This document shows, piece after piece, positions 37,501-46,300 of a stretch of DNA of 64,000 bases; position 1 is the first letter of the stretch; every line of letters starts with the position of its first letter. The notes beneath the pieces were generated by a model. It worked only from the letters and a program-made list of their open reading frames with translations. It was not told the origin of the DNA and did no database searches. Both the position numbers and the translations under genes were made by a program. Where the stretch lies: NCBI GenBank assembly GCA_018222765.1, contig JAAEZT010000008.1:62001-126000 (forward strand), given 5' to 3'. Source of the DNA: a bacterium. GTDB lineage: Bacteria > Verrucomicrobiota > Verrucomicrobiia > Verrucomicrobiales > Akkermansiaceae.

Positions 37501-38194
37501 CCCGCTCCCCGGGGAGAAAAACCAAGACATCACCCTCCGAATCCAAATCGGTCACAAACTCCACGCCGCGCAAGACATGTTCACGCAATCTCTCCCCACC
37601 TTCCCACTCCGGCAGAAAAATATCCTCCACTGGAAAAGTCCGACCTTCCACTTCCACCACCGGACAATTCCCAAAGAACTCCGCAAAGCGCCCCGCATCC
37701 AGAGTCGCCGACGAAATCACCACGCGAAGATCCTTCCGCTTCGTCACCAGCTTTTTCAAATACCCCAACAAAAAATCAATATTCAAGGACCGTTCGTGGG
37801 CCTCATCAATAATGATGGCATCATACTGCTTCAGCGAACGATCTCCCTGCGTCTCCGCCAGAAGAATCCCGTCCGTCATAAACTTCACCTGCGTCTCCTT
37901 CGAGCACACCTCGGTAAAGCGCACCTGCCAACCGACTTCCTTTCCCACCTCGACTTTTAACTCCTCCGCAACCCGGCGTGCCACCGAGGTCGCCGCCAGC
38001 CTCCGCGGCTGGGTGCATCCGATCCGCCCTTCCAGCCCCAATTCCCGCGAAAGCTCAATCGCCATCTTTGGCAGCTGCGTCGTCTTCCCTGAGCCCGTCT
38101 CTCCCACCACCACGACCACCTGCGACGAACGCATCGCCGCAAGAATCTCATCCCGCCGGCGTGCAACCGGCAGATCTGGATAAGTCACCCTCAC
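34547..38194 (-). CDS. hrpA: ATP-dependent RNA helicase HrpA (DEAH box)
   Basis: 1215-residue superfamily 2 helicase. Walker A GETGSGKTTQ is at 31-40, motif Ia TQPRRLAA at 61-68, DEAH at 130-133 (IIIDEAHERSLNID), motif III SAT, and motif VI near QRRGRCGR (about 333-340). The helicase-associated HA2/OB region and the long HrpA-specific C-terminal domain follow. Start is GTG at 38194. E. coli HrpA is about 1300 residues with a longer N-terminus; the frame is open a little upstream but without ATG. The role in related bacteria is mRNA processing or rescue of stalled ribosomes. It is convergent with the RRM gene and stands alone. Confidence 0.94.
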   Translation of the reverse strand: MRVTYPDLPVARRRDEILAAMRSSQVVVVVGETGSGKTTQLPKMAIELSRELGLEGRIGCTQPRRLAATSVARRVAEELKVEVGKEVGWQVRFTEVCSKETQVKFMTDGILLAETQGDRSLKQYDAIIIDEAHERSLNIDFLLGYLKKLVTKRKDLRVVISSATLDAGRFAEFFGNCPVVEVEGRTFPVEDIFLPEWEGGERLREHVLRGVEFVTDLDSEGDVLVFLPGEREIRECAEMVQGRGFPNTEAVPVFARLSLKDQEKVFRPSGKRRIFMATNVAETSLTIPGIVSVVDSGQARVSRFSPQRQVQSLQIEMISQASARQRRGRCGRVREGICVKLYDEETLEMASEFTDPEIRRSALSGVILRMLSLGLGDVREFPFIDPPGPRAVNEGWKTLEEVGAVAKRDQSKLTETGWRLAKLPLDPRLGRMLIESERRGVFEEVLIIVSGLSAMDVRERPQGKEEKADEAQRKFLDDRSDFGVYLILWKRIGEFRDDKGKMRSNQMRKWCEKNFISFRRVREWLGVYSELRRSFRKKDGEAKEVSTPADVYAEVHKSILSGVPRQVGVWDKEKRHYHGVSNRQFAVFPGSGLFKQKRALWVLGFELVETSRLWARKLAEIDPKWVEEVVPHLCRSKFHSPYWDDQQGAVYGLEDVILGGLSVVEGRRVFFGRVNPKAAFEVFVREALVEGKLRGTNPVLQNLHWLKGVICRGERKLRRVGYLWDEVAAFDFFFERMPVEINTSKAFYDLTKDPEEMGKLMVRFGDLIWEEGIEDQLKLFPDEVEHGGRQWPVNYVSDLEAEDDGLTFEVGIDELLRFPDYLASWGVPGMLDERVELLIRSLPKDWRRECQPVAERVDGFLEEWGNWEPQQDLSDALLEYLREKTGRAIDGMDESRLPGYLRAKIRVRDEKGEVLGFGEDVREIKEKLAAVLRARREAAANEEWEMTGGEVWSFGELPVEAEGGVFPALVDEGETVGMRAFLDLEEAEESHRAGVTRLFLLEHVDHGVYVRKNFPLQMAGRFMLPLLPDGTMEELVKVAAEGSLGKMPRSEEEFEAAAHHGKGEWFGCAEKIAGALEGLSDADGRVREWMDRNRQDRHLGEVVLQMEEQRTWLLRAGFAWKAGYDRMKRYQRFFHGMEERISRLDTQPLLRDEEKQDQFLPLWDEWMIQWQERPEAVRLWEIGWMLEEWRLQLFAPGVPHVGKTSAKRIEKALGI

Positions 38195-38394
38195 CGAGGA
38201 GGGATGTAGCGGCGCAACCCCGTTCCCGCAAGACTGTCGACAAGAAAGACCGCCCCTTATCGAGATGGCTCAGGCTGCTTTGCCACTACCTCTGATCGTT
38301 TGCGGGGAAAGCTTCAATCCAGGCTGTAACTTCTAAAGGCGAGTATCTTTTCTTGGGACCCACCACCGGATTTAGCTTCCGGCTGAAACTCAAA

Positions 38395-38429
38395 AAAATG
38401 CCGGAACCCATCAAGGATTCCGGCATTTT
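38395..38429 (-). terminator. Intrinsic terminator of PEP-CTERM gene 1
   Basis: AAAATGCCGGAA pairs perfectly with TTCCGGCATTTT around an 11-base loop, and more T follow on the minus strand. It lies 16 bases past the stop of the gene at 38446-39222. The GGAACCC/GGATTCC core is shared with the terminator at 39341-39373. Confidence 0.85.
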
Positions 38430-38445
38430 AAAAGTTGGTAATCGC

Positions 38446-39222
38446 TTACTTGCGACGACGGATGAACCCAAGGCCGGCAATACTCAAGAGAGCGAGGCCG
38501 GTGGAAGATGGCTCGGGAATTGGCGAGACATCCATCTCTGCATAATCTAGGCTAACCCAGTTTCCTCCTCCAGCGGTTCTCGTAGCAGTCAAAGTTACAT
38601 AGTTGTCGAAGTCAGCTCCAAGGATTGCTGCACCTCCGACATCAGCTACTGAAAAAGCCGGTGTAACCCAGTCGCCATTACCATCAGCAGAGGTCACAGT
38701 ATGATCAGACAAAGATACTCCGTTCATGGCGATATTGATATTCCATGAAGTCGCTCCGTCATCAGGGTTATGAAAACCATTAGTCACTCCAAATCCGACC
38801 TTTAACTGATCAGAAACAGCAGCCGCTCCGGCCAAATTGAAGTGGAATCTCAATACGTTATCAGCCGCGGTCCATGCACGCTCCATGGCTGCTTCATTCT
38901 CAGCAACAATACCAACTCCGGTGTATGCGTTCCCAACAGTGGTCACATAATTGCCGGCGAAATAGTAATCATCATCGACGTCGCGATTTACATCGCCATT
39001 GGCTCCTCCAACATTTGCGGGGTTTCCGGGAAGACCTGTATCGAAGAGCCCATTTTCGCGGGTCTGTTCCGCATTGGGGCCTCCACCTCCTGGATTACTT
39101 GCACGATTCCCAAAATTAAACTCCTGGGCATTATCGGCTTTCCCGGCATTCCAAATTATCGCCCCATTGGCGCTGGCAAAGGCCATTGCACTCAACGAGA
39201 CCGCTGTTAAGATTTGATTCAT
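38446..39222 (-). CDS. PEP-CTERM sorted secreted protein 1
   Basis: 258 residues. It has a signal peptide (1-20, ending SANG), then a beta-rich passenger of about 210 residues starting AIIWNAGKADN. The C-terminal sorting tag (residues 235-258) is Pro-Glu-Pro, a hydrophobic helix SSTGLALLSIAGLGF and the basic RRRK end. Such proteins are processed by an exosortase and linked to exopolysaccharide or the cell surface. No exosortase gene lies in this window. The passenger shares layout with the next gene (XIXWXXG start, DDYYFAGNYV, a region with GIVAxxEAxxERA), so the two are paralogues. It was probably tandemly duplicated together with its terminator. Confidence 0.88.
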   Translation of the reverse strand: MNQILTAVSLSAMAFASANGAIIWNAGKADNAQEFNFGNRASNPGGGGPNAEQTRENGLFDTGLPGNPANVGGANGDVNRDVDDDYYFAGNYVTTVGNAYTGVGIVAENEAAMERAWTAADNVLRFHFNLAGAAAVSDQLKVGFGVTNGFHNPDDGATSWNINIAMNGVSLSDHTVTSADGNGDWVTPAFSVADVGGAAILGADFDNYVTLTATRTAGGGNWVSLDYAEMDVSPIPEPSSTGLALLSIAGLGFIRRRK

Positions 39223-39340
39223 TGTTGTTGTTTGTGCGGGTTTCGTTTAAAATCTGATTTGTAGATTCCTAATCGAGCTGGGATGAAATCACTTCATGGT
39301 TCCCATGTAAAGATCATTTTTTCTTAAGATCTCTATACAA

Positions 39341-39373
39341 AAATACCGGAACCCTGGAAGGATTCCGGTATTT
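39341..39373 (-). terminator. Intrinsic terminator of PEP-CTERM gene 2
   Basis: AAATACCGGAA pairs perfectly with TTCCGGTATTT around an 11-base loop, with further T on the minus strand. It lies 17 bases after the stop of the gene at 39391-40146. It separates the two paralogues into independent transcripts. Confidence 0.83.
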
Positions 39374-39390
39374 GAAAAGTTGATAATCGT

Positions 39391-40146
39391 TTACTTGCGA
39401 CGACGGATGAAGCCAAGGCCGGCAATGCTCAACAGAGCGAGGCCGGTGGAAGATGGCTCGGGAATAGCAGCGGTACGCTCCATCTGAATGTAGTCGAAGT
39501 TTGACCAGCGAGCCGCCGTTCCATCGTTGCTTGCCTCAAGCTGGACATAGTTGTCATCCGGAGCACCGGCTGTTCCGCCAACATCAGCGAGGGTGAAGGG
39601 ATCACTTGTGAATGCCGTTCCAATTGTCGCTTGGGTGTGACTGAAGTTACCCAAGGCAACGCCGTTGACGGTGAGGGCAAAGTCATATTGTCCAGTTCCA
39701 GTATTATTGTCGTTCAGATCGAGCATCGCAAAGGAGACTGTGAAAACATCGGTAGGAAGGGCCGATCCCTGAAAGTTGAAGTGGATACGATTCATGTTGT
39801 CGCCGTTGGTGACGGCCCGTTCGATGCCCGCCTCAGTGGCCGCAACGATCCCGTGTGGGGTATAAGCAGGTCCGCCATCCACTTGGTTGGTATAATTTCC
39901 AGCGAAATAGAAGTCGTCATCCGCCTGCTGGTTGGTAGCCGGGCTGAACTGACTACCAGGAAGGGAATTCGTTGGGCCATTACCCTCTTGAACGAAGGTG
40001 GTAGTACCGGAAGAACCATTGTGGCTCCAAATCTCAGGTGCTGCGCGGCCTGCTGCGGAGCTATCACCAACGGTCCATACGATGGCGCCGAAGCTACTCG
40101 CCGCACCCAAAGCCAGAATGCTCAGGGAAAGTTTTGTTGTTCTCAT
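39391..40146 (-). CDS. PEP-CTERM sorted secreted protein 2
   Basis: 251 residues, paralogue of the protein at 38446-39222. The signal peptide (1-20, ending SSFG) precedes AIVWTVGDSSA. A beta-rich passenger contains DDDFYFAGNYT and GIVAATEAGIERAV. The C-terminal tag at 228-251 is residue-for-residue the same as in the neighbour. The last 75 bases of coding sequence differ from the neighbour at only a few positions, while the passengers have diverged, so the tag and 3' end are under constraint or recently copied. Upstream, CCTCGA-AA-TCGAGG (40174-40187) is a perfect inverted repeat 28 bases before the start. Confidence 0.88.
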   Translation of the reverse strand: MRTTKLSLSILALGAASSFGAIVWTVGDSSAAGRAAPEIWSHNGSSGTTTFVQEGNGPTNSLPGSQFSPATNQQADDDFYFAGNYTNQVDGGPAYTPHGIVAATEAGIERAVTNGDNMNRIHFNFQGSALPTDVFTVSFAMLDLNDNNTGTGQYDFALTVNGVALGNFSHTQATIGTAFTSDPFTLADVGGTAGAPDDNYVQLEASNDGTAARWSNFDYIQMERTAAIPEPSSTGLALLSIAGLGFIRRRK

Positions 40147-40173
40147 AGTTGTCAGGGTTTTGTGTTGTGGTCG

Positions 40174-40187
40174 CCTCGAAATCGAGG
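40174..40187. promoter_or_regulatory. Inverted repeat upstream of PEP-CTERM gene 2
   Basis: CCTCGA, two A and TCGAGG form a perfect 6-bp inverted repeat 28 bases before the ATG on minus. It lies in the divergent region shared with the CRTAC1-type gene. It could be an operator or a leader hairpin. Nothing similar was seen before PEP-CTERM gene 1. Confidence 0.3.
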
Positions 40188-40358
40188 GTTAGTTCAAGAT
40201 TGCACAATTTTGAATACCGAGGCAAACTTTTTTCCCATATTCTTTGAGCCCTTTAAACTTGGCACCGCTCCTTGGGCTTGATTTTCAAGGGATATTGAAG
40301 AATGAATGTTCTAGGTGCTCACAAATCACCAGCCTTTCCTCATCGACCTCCCGACCCA

Positions 40359-43300
40359 ATGCGCAGATCCAAGCTCCTCCTCCCTGCCATCGCAATTCTT
40401 GGAACCCTCGCCTTTTTCCTGCTCAAATCCCGTCAAGAGAGCAAGAAAACAGATACTTTGGTCAGCGAAGTGGTCGGCAGCGAGGAGCTCATTCTCAAGC
40501 TGACTCCCAAATTGGGCCAAATCTCAGGGAATCTGATGAACCTTCAGGGTCCCGGGTCGAGCGACCTTTTCGCGGCTTCGGTCACGGTGAAAGACATGGA
40601 GGGAGAGGTCTGCTTTGCTTCCGAACCTCCTCCCGGACAGCTGATTGCTAATCAAGAACTTAGTCTGGAGGAATCCTCCCGACAAACCCCGGCAACAAAG
40701 CTTTTCCTCTGGCGCCCTCTTCTCGAAAAGATTGCCTATTTTGAGCATGCCAAGCTCAAGATCATCAAGGGGTCCTTCCTGTCCGGCCAACACGACGAAT
40801 TCGAATGTCTCGTCAAATTTAGTGGATTGGCCCGAAACAAAGAAGGCACATGGTCAAGCCTCTCGGCAAAACAAACTCTGACTTGGACCAAACAAGCCCA
40901 GGGAAATTGGAAAATCTCCAAATGGAAAACCAAAATCTTCACCACAGCGACCAGCTCGCACCGATTTTTTACAGACCGGCTTGATGAGGCTCTTCCCAAT
41001 TTCACCGATCGAGCGAAAGCCCGGCTCTCGATTCACGAGGAAGAACTCATTAAATATTACAAAAGCGGGAAAACCCGCGCTCGCTCTTATGATTTCGCGC
41101 CAATCGCAATGAGCCAAAAACCGGGCATCTCGGTTGTCGATATCGATCAAGACGGATACGACGATCTCTACATCATGGTTCGCATGGGACAAAATCTTCT
41201 CCTCCGGAACCGGGGCGATGGCACTTTCGAGGAAATCGCCGAATCCCAGGAACTGGCCATCAAAGGAAACTCGACCTGTGGCATCTTCGCTGATTTTGAC
41301 AACGACGGTGACTCCGACCTCATTCTGGGACGAAGTACCGAACACAGCGCCTTTTTCAAAAATACCGGTTCCTGGTTTGAAGAGATTAAACAAGACACCG
41401 CACTCCCCGCACTCGTCATTTCCATCTCTGCAGCGGACTACAATCGCGACGGACTTCTCGATCTCTATTTTTCCACTTATCGAATGGGTGAACTCGGAAC
41501 CGGCAACACCGGCCTGGCTCCACAAGACAATAGTTCGAAATGGCCGGAACGATTTCTCTCTGCCGAAGAGGCCTCCGAATTCCGAAAAAGGTATCGCGCC
41601 GAAACAAAAAAAGACGGCGACATTGATTTCCTCAATCAGGTGGGTCCGCCCAATGTCCTCATGATCAACCAAGGTGGTGGAAAATTCGCCGCCGCACCAG
41701 AAGGGCCTCAAATTAATCTCTGGAAGAACACCGTTCAAGCGACTTGGGCTGATATCGATGAAGATGGCGATCCCGATCTCTATCTCTCCAACGATTTTTC
41801 ATCCGACAACCTTTATCGCAATGACGGGAAGGACGGCTTTGTTGATATCACCCGGGAATCAGGCCTCACCACCTACGGATTTGGAATGGGAGCCAGCTTT
41901 GGCGACTATGACAACAACGGGCATCAGGATCTCTACGTCTCCAATATGTTTAGCAAGGCCGGCCGACGCATCCTCTCGAGCTTCGACGGAATCGATCCCA
42001 ACTATCTCCATTCGGTCAATGGCAACTTTCTCTACAAAAGATCCGACTCCAAAATATTCGAGCGTGTTTCCGGATTAGAGCCACCCTCTCTCCTCGTCGC
42101 CGAAGCCGGATGGTCCTGGGGTGGGCAGTTCGTCGATTTCGACAACGATGGCGATCTCGATATCCATGCTCTGAGCGGATACTTTACGGCGCCCAAAGAA
42201 CTCGCCTCCGAGGTCGACTTGTGAAGTAACCTCTGGCGCACGGTCGTGCGCACTGACAGTGACCTGGCCGACGGTGCCGTCAGAGAATCCAAGAAATGGA
42301 AAAACGACGAAATTGGTGGTGAAGACAATTCCGGAATCGATTCCAGGCTTCAAGCCGGTGATGAAATCATCAACGGGAAACTGGTCGTCCACTCGCTCTC
42401 CGGGAACGAACGAAATCGCCTTTTCCTGAATGAAAATGCCGGGGAGAATTTCAGTGATCATTCCGCTCTCGCTGGATTGGATAGTGACTCCGACAGCCGG
42501 GGCTTTGCCCTCTTGGACTACGATCGCGATGGCTGGCAGGACATTGCCCTGGTTAATGCCAATAATCCTTTAAGCCAGCTCTTCCACAACGAGCTGGGGA
42601 AATTTTCTGCAAATAAAGGCGGGATGATTGCGATCCGCTTTAGAGGAGGCAGCACTTCGGATATTCCTTCGAATCTCAGCAATCGAGACGGCTACGGTGC
42701 CATCGTCGAGGCCACCCTTGCTGATGGCACTCTTCTCAAAAGAGAACACCGCTGCGGGGATGGCTATGCCTCTCAAAATAGCGCCACCATGATCATCGGC
42801 ATCGGAGATCACGCAAGTGTCTCCAAAGTGACCCTCCGTTGGCCCTCCGGAAAATTCTTCACTTGCGAAAATGTTTCCGAAGGAACACTTCTCACCGCCT
42901 TCGAAAATCGCGCTGAGGAGCCCTTCACTCAGAAGCCTTATCGAAGTACCGGGACACCCCCAGAGCCTCTCACCCGGCCTAAGTATCAACTCCCTTTCGC
43001 GAAAAGGAACGCCGGAAAAATACAGGTCTTCACCACCACCGCGACCTGGTGTGCGGCCTGTATCGGACACCTTCCTTCCCTGACGTATCTACAGACCGAC
43101 GATATCGCTTTGTTTGGAGTGCCCACCGATCCCAACGACACTCCCGCGATGCTCAGAAAGTATGTCGCGGAAAAAAATCCTCCTTACCAAATGCTCACCG
43201 AGCTTGGCTCCGCAGAAAAAGAACGCCTCTCCAGCTTCCTTGCCAAAAATATGCGCACCGAGAGCCCCGTTTTGCCCTCAACCATCATCACGGATGAAGA

Positions 43301-43376
43301 GGGTAACGTTCTCGAAATCATGAAAGGCATCCCCAACCTTTCCCAGGTTAGGCGATGGAAGTATGAGAGGAAGTAA
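40359..43376 (+). CDS. CRTAC1/ASPIC-UnbV protein with C-terminal thioredoxin-like domain, in-frame UGA at codon 622 (candidate selenoprotein)
   Basis: Read through one in-frame TGA (42222-42224) this is 1005 residues. ATG 40359 puts a membrane or signal helix (LLLPAIAILGTLAFFLL) at the start; an in-frame ATG at 40302 adds 19 unlike residues. After a 200-residue region come FG-GAP/VCBS repeats (IDQDGYDDLYI, FDNDGDSDLIL, IDEDGDPDLYL, YDNNGHQDLYV, FDNDGDLDIHA), then the UGA in DL-(UGA)-SNLWRTVV. Another repeat (YDRDGWQDIAL), the ASPIC-UnbV domain (about 774-834, NRDGYGAIVEA to LRWPSG) and a thioredoxin-like domain with Cys898/Cys901 (ATWCAACIG) follow. Standard calling would split it into 40302-42224 and 42246-43376 (GTG). 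Both halves are intact and each lacks domains without the other. It ends 3 bases from the convergent gene. Confidence 0.8.
42222..42251 (+). promoter_or_regulatory. In-frame UGA with SECIS-like hairpin
   Basis: TGA at 42222-42224 is followed after 11 bases by GCGCAC-GGTC-GTGCGC (42236-42251), a perfect 6-bp stem with a GGUC loop. The E. coli fdhF selenocysteine element also has a stem starting about 11 bases after UGA with a GGUC apical loop. Stem length, loop and UGA-to-loop distance (17 bases) fit bacterial SECIS rules as I know them. The bulged U of the E. coli element is not obvious here. Selenocysteine machinery (selA, selB, selC, selD) is not in the window. Confidence 0.55.
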
Positions 43377-43379
43377 GGT

Positions 43380-46300
43380 TTAGTTCTCCTCGATTCTCAA
43401 GCGAAGGAATTGCCTCTCCCCTGCTCCGATCGGAGGGGTGAATCGCACCGTCATGATCTTGCGGCCATCGCCTTGATTCACTTCGCTGACCACTTCGGTA
43501 TTCGCCGTGGCATCCTGCCAATTGGCGAGATCAGTCGAGGCATCAACTCCCACCGTAACACCATCCGCACCAATACTGAGTGGATAACTCATCGTCAGCA
43601 TACTTTGCGGGCTGCCATCGATGTCGTAGGTTTGCCAACTCACATTCGAGGCAATGGGGGCGCTTCCGAGACTATTCCCCAGAGCGTAGTCGACCAAATC
43701 TGCAATGCCATTTCCATCCGAGTCTCCCGTGGGACTGGCTGGCACGGCGATGGCATCAGAGGCATTCGGACTGCCACCCGGCAAGACACTCGAGCGCCAG
43801 TTCGCAGCCACATCTGGATCTGGATTCGCATTTGGATTAATCAGGACCAAGCTATAACCGGCATCCGCCGCCACCGGCCAGGGTGCGGCATCATTGTAAG
43901 TGAACTCCCGGATCGTGCCATTGAGGGCATCCTCCAACTTGAGGGTTTCACCGTCATTATTAAGTCGACTCAAATTGGCAAACTCTCCCGCCACCGGATG
44001 TCCCCCTCCATGAACGGCATTGAAAGCAGCCGAATCACGAACAAGCAGCACCCGCGCTCCTGGCGCAAGACTGGTCACGGCTGATCCAGTAAAATCAAAT
44101 TCAACGCCCTGCACAAACTTCACGCCAGTGAGATCCAAGGTCACGGTATTGCTGATATTGGTGAGCTCGATAAACTCCGCCAAGCCATCGCCGTCCGGAT
44201 GATACATGATTTCCGACACCACGAGGTGAAGCTGCGCGTCGGAAGGATCCCCGAGATAAGTCGTCGTCGTGAGGAGATTCCCATCAACATCGAGCAAGTT
44301 CAATGTTTCAGGAAAGCTCGATAAATGTCCGCTGTATTCCCCCTGGATAAACCGGCCCTCACCTCCTGTCGGACTTACTGATCGGGCGCGGAAAGTATTC
44401 ACGTCAGGGGAGACATAGAGGCTGCCACCCGATGCAATCACTGTGCCTGGAGCGAAGGTATGTTCAATTCCTCCGGTGATCTCCCACTCGGAAATATCCA
44501 CCGCGAAACTAAACGGATTTGTGATTTCAACAAACTCCTCATCCTGATTTCCAGATGCCGGGCTGAATTCAATCGTCCCGAACGAAAGAGCGGGATGCCC
44601 GCCGCCGGGAGCGGTTGTCGCTCCGCCATAGAGCTCGGGCCTGATGATGAAATCACTACTCCCGGTCGATTGATTCAAGCCGTGAATCGCAAGAATGTTT
44701 TGACCTGCTTGCAAGGAACCCAACTTTGAGGTGACGTTATAAATATTGAAGCTTCCGGCATTTGCTTCCGGTCCGTTCCCGTTTGAAGCCGATAGGTAAT
44801 CCACGGATGCGGGATTGTTAGCCGCGAATAGAAAATCACCATTGAGATAAGCGACAAAGCCATCGTCCCATTGCATGCGGAGTTCCAAACTATCGAAATC
44901 CGCCGGGTCAGTGACGTTGAAAGGGACACGAATATAAATCGTGGTACTCGACGCCATTGCCGCCTCCACATCCGTCCCGATCAACGTCTCATAGCCACTG
45001 CCTCTATCGTAACCAAAGCCTGTCGGACCACTGAACCAACCGGCAGTGCTGAAGGGTTCATTGGCTGGCGCGCCCTGCCACGTCGTCCCAAGACTATTAT
45101 CGGTGGGAACAAACCCGTATCCGGTATCGCCTGCTTGCACTAATGGAGTCAAGGTGACCGAGGCTTGGCCGATTTGCTCATCAGGAATTTCCCCGCCGTT
45201 GCCGACCGTTTGGTTGTTATAAATCTCATTACGACGTCCGGGGAGATACTCGTTCTTCCATCGCACAATTGCCTCCGCCATCGATTCCACAGCCACATTA
45301 TTCGTGGTATAAGGCACCGAGCTTCCATTCCCCTGCAACCACGATCCCCACTTTTCAAAGTCGCGCTGGGCGTCTGATTTCGCCATCAAGGGGTCGTCGA
45401 TCAGGGCCGCCTGTTCATCTAATCGCCGTTCATACCAACGATCCACCAAGGGAGTGCTCTCCGGCTGCAGAAACTCATCCGCTAAAGTCCTGATACGACG
45501 ATGGATCATCGCGCGCGTCTCGGAATTATTAAAAAGATGGGAAACAAGCCGAATGGAATTGCCGGTGACTATCAGCCCGTTGGTATAAACGTTATTGTCG
45601 AAATAAGTGTTTTGGGAATTCCAAACCCGGCCTTGCGACAAATCCAGATCCCAGGGCAGAATCGCCCACTCATCAGTCTTCCCGGTATCGCGGTAAATAT
45701 ACCAGTTCTTACTATGCATATCGATGTTTCGGATCACCGAGTTAGCCGCCAACATATTGATGGTCTTCGGAATATCAATATTGTCGCGCATGTAGTTTTC
45801 CAAGGCCGCGCCCGTCAAATCGAGCCCGTCAATGAGCGCCTGCAGATCGTCGTTGTTTTCCGACTTACGATTCTTTTTCTCGACGCCGGAATAGCCGGTG
45901 TTCCCCTGATCCTTGTTCAAGCGATTGCTATAGACCTTGTACATCGCGCCATCCGGATTCAGGCCGGCCCGCTCCAAATAGATGTCATCCCCGTCTTCTA
46001 CGAAGTCCGCCGTACTAAAGAACTGGCCATTCTGCTCCACCCGGATGGTAAAGGCAAAGTGCGCGTTAACTCCGGACTCCCGCATGATCTCCCAGGCCAA
46101 AGGATGGCGAACCTTCGACTTGTCAGCCCAGTTCGTGAGCAGATCGATATCGGCTACTCGTGGCGCTTCATCACTCCAGAGAAATCGCTGGGTCTTGTTG
46201 AAATCGATATTGTAACTCTTCTTGATAAAGCCCCCGGTCGATTGCCCGTGACGATTGAAATGCACGTTGTCATAAAACTCGCCCTTATAATAAACCGCTC

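Noticed and set aside
36461-37960. 499-codon plus-strand frame
   Set aside because: Antisense shadow of the HrpA helicase gene, Arg/Pro/His-rich with no domain pattern.
42225-43376. Second half of the CRTAC1-type gene as an independent gene starting at GTG 42246
   Set aside because: The coding pattern continues upstream of that GTG up to the TGA (SNLWRTV), there is no ribosome site or signal peptide, and the FG-GAP and ASPIC-UnbV parts belong to one protein family. The GTG also lies inside the hairpin.
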